From contig JAPKZK010000072.1 in assembly GCA_026393835.1 (NCBI GenBank), positions 1 to 45,325 of the forward strand: DNA of 45,325 bases, read 5' to 3'. Each line of letters begins with the position of its first letter. The first letter of the stretch is position 1. Shown in pieces: positions 41,590 through 45,325 of the stretch. A program made the translations under genes and the position numbers. The DNA is from Candidatus Aminicenantota bacterium (GTDB lineage Bacteria > Acidobacteriota > Aminicenantia > UBA2199). The notes beneath the pieces are model-generated. The model ran no database searches, had not been told where the DNA came from, and worked only from the letters and a program-made list of their open reading frames with translations.

Positions 41590-42425
41590 AATTTTGTGTC
41601 CCCTGGATAAAAATTTTCATCCGTCTCAAGCGATTTTTTGTCCGATGGATGCAAATTTGCATCCAAATTACCCGATTACGCATCCCCGGGACCCGACATC
41701 GCATCCCGGCGATGCGATGAACCATCCCTGGGAACAAAAATCGCCTCCCCTTCATGAAATTTTCCATCCCCTCAAGACAAATTTTGGTCCTCCCCATGAA
41801 ATCTTTCATCCCGGGGAGACAATTTTTCATCTACCTCAAGCGATTTTTTGTCCCGTGGATGCATATATGCATCAACATTAACCGATCACGCATCTCCGAG
41901 ACCCGACGTTGCCTCCTGACCATGCGATGAACCATCCCCGGGAACAAAAATCGCCTCCTCTTCATGAAATTTTCCATCTCCTTGAGACAAATTTTGGTCC
42001 TCCCCATGAAATTTTTCATCCCGAGGAGGCAATTTTTCATCTACCTCAAGCGATTTTGTGTCCCATGGATGCATATATGCATCCACCTCAAGCGATCACG
42101 CATCCCCAGGACCCGACGTCGCATCTTGACCATGCGATGTACCATCCCTGGGAACAAAAATCGCCTCCCCTTCATGAAATTTTCCATCCCCTTAAAACAA
42201 ATTTTGGTCCTCCTCATGAAATTTTGTATCCCGGCGAGCCAATTTTTCATCCGCCTCAAGCGATTTTTTGTCCCGTGGATGCATATTTGCATCCACATTA
42301 ACCGATCACGCATCTTCGAGACCCAACGTCGCCTCCTGACCATGCAATAATCCATCGCATAAAGATAATTTTTCATTGGGACCAAGTGTTTTTCCATCCC
42401 CAGGAGGCAACGCCGCCTCATTTCC
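41590..42425 (+). repeat. 210-bp tandem repeat, about four copies, each ten 21-bp units
   Basis: CTCAAGCGATTTT recurs at 41625, 41835, 42045 and 42255, exactly 210 bp apart, and neighbouring sequence follows the same period. Each 210-bp copy splits into ten degenerate 21-bp units, approximately CCCCTCAAGACAAATTTTNNT, so plus-strand translation gives heptapeptides (HPxxxIF) and minus-strand translation gives others (KNCLPGM-like). Stops interrupt all frames and no SD fits, so it is not called coding. Each copy carries a dyad GATGCA-N4-TGCATC (41648-41663, 41858-41873, 42068-42083, 42278-42293). This array fills the gap between the operon promoter and the GntR/slipin region. Confidence 0.9.
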
Positions 42426-42482
42426 ATGCGATCACCCATCTTATCGGGGCAATGCTGGATTTTAAGGAAGCGAGAGAAAAAA

Positions 42483-42560
42483 CAAGAAACCCTTTCGAGA
42501 AAGGGTTTCTTGACTTCCTAAAGCTTTTGTTTAAGCAAAGTCAGGGGGCCGTGTCAAATG
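42483..42560 (-). repeat. inverted copy of the dispersed composite palindrome
   Basis: CAAGAAACCCTTTC / GAAAGGGTTTCTTG (42483-42512) then ACTTCCTAAAGCTTTTGTTT and a GGGGG-containing flank. This is the reverse complement of 17745-17810 with few changes, so the two copies lie in opposite orientation about 25 kb apart. Confidence 0.85.
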
Positions 42561-42601
42561 GAGTTATGAAGCTAAATCTTCCGGTTTAGTCCTACAATAC
42601 G

Positions 42602-42630
42602 GCCCCCCGCGCCGCGGGGCTTTTATTTAA
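42602..42630 (+). terminator. intrinsic terminator-like hairpin facing right
   Basis: GCCCC...GGGGC with a CCCCGCG-C-CGCGGGG core, followed by CTTTTATTT. The T-rich side is on the plus strand, yet no plus-strand gene lies upstream, only the repeat array and palindrome. It would stop transcription leaving the array to the right. Confidence 0.6.
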
Positions 42631-42689
42631 CTTGACACTATAAAGATTGTAAATAAGAGTATAAGTAGCAGTATAATCATCATTCTCAT
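42627..42689 (-). CDS. possible 20-aa hydrophobic membrane peptide
   Basis: ATG at 42689 preceded by AGGTGGAG, encoding MRMMIILLL, ILLFTIFIVSS and a TAA at 42627. It is one short transmembrane helix, 43 nt after the slipin stop on the same strand and just before the hairpin. Too short to test by composition; it could be a small regulatory membrane peptide or chance. Confidence 0.35.
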   Translation of the reverse strand: MRMMIILLLILLFTIFIVSS

Positions 42690-42732
42690 TTTCTCCACCT
42701 CTTTCCCATTATGCCCATAGGACTTAATCACC

Positions 42733-43644
42733 TTACTGGTCTTTTGTTTTCTTTTCTTCTGCTTTTGCTAAGGCAGCCAGGCCGCCCATGGCCCCGAGAT
42801 TCATCGACTCCAATGCGGAACTGGGTACAATTATCAGGGAACCCTTTTCTTTAAGTCCTTCAAACAGCATATTCATGCCGCGCAATTGAAGGGCAACGGG
42901 GTTATTCTGGTAATTTTCGCTGGCTTTGGCAAATTTTTCAGAGATTTCAGTTTCAGCCGTTCCCAGGATGATCCTGGCCTGGCGTTCCCTTTCCGCCTGA
43001 GCCTGTTTACTCATGGCGTCGGCAAGGGCAGACGGGATAACGATATCCCTGATTCCCACGGTCTGGCAGGTAATTCCCCAGGGGTTGGTATGCTCATCCA
43101 GTATTAACTGCAGGGCCGCTCCTATCTTCTCGCGATTTTGCAAAAGGTCTGCCAGGTCATGTTTGCCGATGATATCTCTTAAGCATGTCTGGGCAATGTA
43201 AGAGACGGCGATGATATAATCCTTCACTTCCAGGGCGCATTTCTCGGCGTCCCATACCATCCAGTAGACCACCGCATCCACATTGACCGGGACAGTGTCC
43301 TTGGTCAGCGTTTCTTCGGCTTTAAAATCAGTGACCCTGACCCGTTGATCGATATATTTATATACGCGATCGGCAATCGGGATGATCAAAAATATCCCCG
43401 GCCCTTTTAAGCCGACAAATTTTCCCATACGCAAAATAACGGCTTTTTCCCATTGATTGGCAATCCGGATCGAAACAGCCATCAGCGTCGCAATGACGGC
43501 CCAGGCGGCTGCCCCGAGAGTATTCAATACCCCGATGGTCGTAAGAAACACATCGATCCCGATCAAAACAACGAAAACAGCTATTGCAATCGGATTAATT
43601 GCAATAGGATTAACTACGGTTTCATTTCTTGGTTCGAAAGACAT
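42733..43644 (-). CDS. slipin/stomatin-type SPFH membrane protein
   Basis: 303 aa. Two N-terminal hydrophobic segments (IAVFVVLIGIDVFLTTIGVL, AAAWAVIATLMAVSI) are followed by the SPFH core: WEKAVILRMGKFVGLKGPG, IDQRVRVTDFKAEETLTKD, VPVNVDAVVYWMVWD. Next comes the coiled-coil RERQARIILGTAETEISEKF, where slipins oligomerise. Such proteins form ring-like membrane microdomain scaffolds. A 15-bp direct repeat near the start (43582-43611) duplicates NPIAI. It begins 3 nt after the GntR stop, so the regulator probably controls it. It may lack the usual neighbouring NfeD protease partner. Confidence 0.88.
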   Translation of the reverse strand: MSFEPRNETVVNPIAINPIAIAVFVVLIGIDVFLTTIGVLNTLGAAAWAVIATLMAVSIRIANQWEKAVILRMGKFVGLKGPGIFLIIPIADRVYKYIDQRVRVTDFKAEETLTKDTVPVNVDAVVYWMVWDAEKCALEVKDYIIAVSYIAQTCLRDIIGKHDLADLLQNREKIGAALQLILDEHTNPWGITCQTVGIRDIVIPSALADAMSKQAQAERERQARIILGTAETEISEKFAKASENYQNNPVALQLRGMNMLFEGLKEKGSLIIVPSSALESMNLGAMGGLAALAKAEEKKTKDQ

Positions 43645-43647
43645 TGG

Positions 43648-44022
43648 TTACCTCCCTAATCTTGTTTTTAATTCATTCATTAAGTCCTCTATACTAAGTC
43701 CATAGCTAGAGGCGATGTTTGTAAACTCATCACATATACTTTCTATTTTTCCCTGGCGTTCTTTTGCCGGTATCTTAACCTGCATCGGACCGATAAAGGT
43801 GCCGGAACCTTGCTGGGTTTCCAGGATTTTTTTGATTTCCAGTTCCTTATAGGCTTTGTTGACAGTATTAAGGTTTACTTTCAATTGAACGGCCAGGGCC
43901 CGGACTGTGGGTAATTGTTCGCCAACCTCCAGGCTGCCCCTGGCGATACCATAGCGAATCTGGTCGATGATTTGACGGTAAAAGGGAACGCCGCTTTTGG
44001 GGTCCAACTTAAACTCGATCAT
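43648..44022 (-). CDS. GntR-family regulator, short YtrA-like type
   Basis: 124 aa. GVPFYRQIIDQIRYGIARGS, EQLPTVRALAVQLKVNLNTV and NKAYKELEIKKILETQQGSG form the canonical GntR winged helix. Only ~50 residues follow, so there is no large effector-binding domain, as in the YtrA subfamily that controls membrane or transport operons. AAGGAGG (44038-44032) precedes the start. The upstream dyad at 44039-44068 is the obvious operator for autoregulation with the slipin gene. Confidence 0.9.
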   Translation of the reverse strand: MIEFKLDPKSGVPFYRQIIDQIRYGIARGSLEVGEQLPTVRALAVQLKVNLNTVNKAYKELEIKKILETQQGSGTFIGPMQVKIPAKERQGKIESICDEFTNIASSYGLSIEDLMNELKTRLGR

Positions 44023-44038
44023 ACGCTGTTACCTCCTT

Positions 44039-44068
44039 AAATAACCGTTGTCATTGCAATAGTTATTT
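44039..44068. promoter_or_regulatory. operator-like inverted repeat before the GntR gene
   Basis: AAATAACnnTTG-N6-CAAnnGTTATTT, arms 44039-44050 and 44057-44068. It abuts the SD of the GntR gene within the transcribed leader, as expected of a GntR-type autorepression site. Confidence 0.65.
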
Positions 44069-44111
44069 GGTGTTATATTTCTATATTGTCTTAGTTGAAT
44101 ATAACATTAGA

Positions 44112-44140
44112 ATTATATATAATTGTTTCAATTTTGTCAA
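44112..44140 (-). promoter_or_regulatory. consensus promoter of the GntR-slipin operon
   Basis: On the minus strand: TTGACA (44140-44135), 17-bp spacer, TATAAT (44117-44112). It leaves a leader of about 80 nt that contains the 30-bp inverted repeat. Confidence 0.8.
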
Positions 44141-44177
44141 CTATAATTTTAAAAAAAAGAAGGGGTAAAAATAAATA

Positions 44178-44206
44178 TTGACAAAATGTGTCCTAACCAT
44201 TAGAAT
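44178..44206 (+). promoter_or_regulatory. promoter of the thymidylate kinase gene
   Basis: TTGACA (44178-44183), 17-bp spacer, TAGAAT (44201-44206). It is divergent from the GntR promoter. GGAG (44234-44237) is 11 nt before the ATG. Confidence 0.65.
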
Positions 44207-44248
44207 GAAAAGGATTCAAAACCAAAAATCAATGGAGAAACGAAACGC

Positions 44249-44941
44249 ATGAACCGATTCATAGTCCTGGAAGGCCTGGACGGCGCGGGTAAATCAACTC
44301 AGATTGAGTTGCTGAAGAATTATCTCAGCCGTAAAGATATTGACTATAAATATGTACACTTTCCCCGCACCGACACCCCCACCATCTATGGCGAAATGGT
44401 GGCCAATTTCCTTAAAGGGGATTACGGGAATATCGACAGCGTGAACCCTTACCTGGTGGCCCTGCTGTATGCCGGGGACCGGAACGACGCCAAAGAAATG
44501 TTGAACCATTGGTTGGATCAGGGTTATTTACTAGTGGTGGACCGCTATGTGTATTCCAATATGGCGTTCCAGGGTGCGAAATGCAAAGGCCCGGCTGAAA
44601 AACAGGAATTAAAAAAATGGATCCACCGCCTGGAATATGAATACCATAAAATCCCCAAACCCACGCTCTCCATCTTCTTACATATGAACTTCGAATTCGT
44701 CAGCCAAAAATTGAAAGACGCCCGCAAAGGCGATGACCGCAAATACCTGGACGGCAAAGAAGATATCCACGAAAGCAACCTGGAGTTCCAGGAAAAAGTA
44801 GAAGCGGAATATACGCGATTGGTAAAAGAAGAAGAGGATTTCCATGCCATCGATTGTTTCGATGCAAAAGGAGAAACCCTGTCCCCGGATGCGATACACA
44901 GGAAAATCATCGACCTCCTGTCGGCCAAAAGGATTTTATAA
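44249..44941 (+). CDS. tmk: thymidylate kinase (dTMP kinase)
   Basis: 230 aa. FIVLEGLDGAGKSTQIELL carries the P-loop at the N-terminus. LLVVDRYVYSNMAFQGAKC holds the DRY motif that binds dTMP, and LYAGDRNDAKEML is the preceding helix. FVSQKLKDARKGDDRKYLDG resembles the LID region. It phosphorylates dTMP to dTDP for DNA synthesis. Length is slightly above the usual ~210 residues. The cysteine-synthase fragment follows 1 nt later and presumably was co-transcribed. Confidence 0.9.
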   Translation: MNRFIVLEGLDGAGKSTQIELLKNYLSRKDIDYKYVHFPRTDTPTIYGEMVANFLKGDYGNIDSVNPYLVALLYAGDRNDAKEMLNHWLDQGYLLVVDRYVYSNMAFQGAKCKGPAEKQELKKWIHRLEYEYHKIPKPTLSIFLHMNFEFVSQKLKDARKGDDRKYLDGKEDIHESNLEFQEKVEAEYTRLVKEEEDFHAIDCFDAKGETLSPDAIHRKIIDLLSAKRIL

Positions 44942-44942
44942 A

Positions 44943-45203
44943 ATGAGAAAAGTATTGAAAAAGGTAACGGATTTTATTTGCAACACGCCTTTGATCGAAT
45001 TGTCACATACCTGGAACGGGGATGGTCAGAATGGGCGGTTGTTGGCGAAAATGGAATTCATCCAGCCGGGGTGCAGCGTCAAAGACCGGGCCGCCCTGCA
45101 AATCATTAAAGACGCCTATAAAAACGGCCGCTTAACCGAAGGTCAACACGTGGTGGAAATGACCAGCGGCAACATGGGGGCAGGCCTAGCCCGAGTTTCC
45201 TAG
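44943..45203 (+). pseudogene. truncated cysteine synthase family PLP enzyme (5' fragment)
   Basis: From ATG 44943 the 86-codon frame encodes a normal cysteine synthase N-terminus: TDFICNTPLIELS, QPGCSVKDRAALQIIKDAYK with the PLP-binding Lys, and VVEMTSGNMGAGLA, the substrate-binding SGN loop. It then breaks off at a stop (45201-45203) where ~220 more residues are expected. Another frame just downstream reads FLVICG, which could be the continuation after a frameshift, but it also stops within a few codons. The remaining 122 bases to the window end show no recognisable gene. In the family the loop normally reads GGSVKDR; here GCSVKDR. Probably decayed or interrupted. Confidence 0.7.
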
Positions 45204-45325
45204 TTATTTGCGGACGCACCTGGAAATGATCTCTATGAAATCATTTCCGTCCCTCCTGTCCTTACCCTAAAATGAGTTTTTCTCTACCTTGATGTTTATG
45301 TTTAGGCTTTCCAAAATTTTTTGTT

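Noticed and set aside
41590..42425. CRISPR-like appearance of regular repeats.
   Set aside because: Repeats are contiguous, with no unique spacers of constant length and no cas genes.
41564..42439. Several 60-130 aa ORFs on both strands across the 210-bp array.
   Set aside because: They follow the 21-bp periodicity, are interrupted by stops at different places in each copy, and have no SD.
44844..45203. Cysteine-synthase fragment starting inside tmk.
   Set aside because: The residues before ATG 44943 are a shadow of tmk in another frame and unrelated to the family.

Overview
The window looks like chromosome from an uncultured or little-studied diderm bacterium. A TonB-dependent receptor implies an outer membrane. 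Genes follow near-consensus sigma70-type promoters and Shine-Dalgarno (SD) sites. The mix of solitary AAA/PD-(D/E)XK proteins, many dispersed palindromes and 21-bp tandem arrays is reminiscent of Candidatus Aminicenantes (OP8) or Acidobacteria-related genomes. That placement is a guess from style, not from a marker gene. No rRNA, tRNA or CRISPR array was recognised.

Layout. 1-776: left-truncated ISAs1-type transposase carrying a DruA/DUF4338 domain. 0.9-7.7 kb: ordinary accessory and housekeeping genes (two methyltransferases, TonB receptor, YigZ, membrane-anchored TPR peptidase, YjbQ). 7.8-8.1 kb: sixteen-unit 21-bp array. 8.3-8.7 kb: HicBA toxin-antitoxin pair. 8.9-14.7 kb: two-gene operon with an HD-domain protein and a 1359-aa protein joining two KaiC/RecA-type ATPase domains to what looks like a family-1 solute-binding-protein fold. 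15.6-19.3 kb: three-subunit molybdopterin oxidoreductase. 19.4-21.9 kb: fliW, csrA and a B12-type radical SAM protein containing an in-frame palindromic insertion. 22.0-23.8 kb: AAA/PD-(D/E)XK protein.

23.8-41.4 kb is the centre of interest: fifteen minus-strand genes, mostly overlapping or nearly abutting. In transcription order they are LivH- and LivM-type permeases, a fused LivG-LivF-type ATPase, a 59-aa peptide with a Cys/Ser-rich tail and its own consensus promoter, an E1-like cyclodehydratase partner, a YcaO cyclodehydratase, a SagB-type azoline dehydrogenase, a Leu/Ile/Val-type binding protein, a 1100-aa hybrid GHKL-receiver protein, a second E1/ThiF-like protein, two unknown proteins, a receiver-AAA+ protein without a GAFTGA loop, and two membrane proteins. 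The precursor, cyclodehydratase pair and dehydrogenase form the core of a thiazole/oxazole-modified microcin (TOMM) pathway. Its combination with a branched-chain-amino-acid-type ABC system and a two-component/E1 signalling block is not an arrangement I recognise.

41.6-42.6 kb: about four copies of a 210-bp repeat, itself ten 21-bp units, next to the operon promoter, then a dispersed palindrome and a terminator. 42.6-45.3 kb: a GntR regulator with an operator-like dyad, a slipin/SPFH protein, a possible 20-aa membrane peptide, thymidylate kinase and a truncated cysteine-synthase fragment.

Limits: all calls are from reading the sequence and remembered family features; no database search was run.
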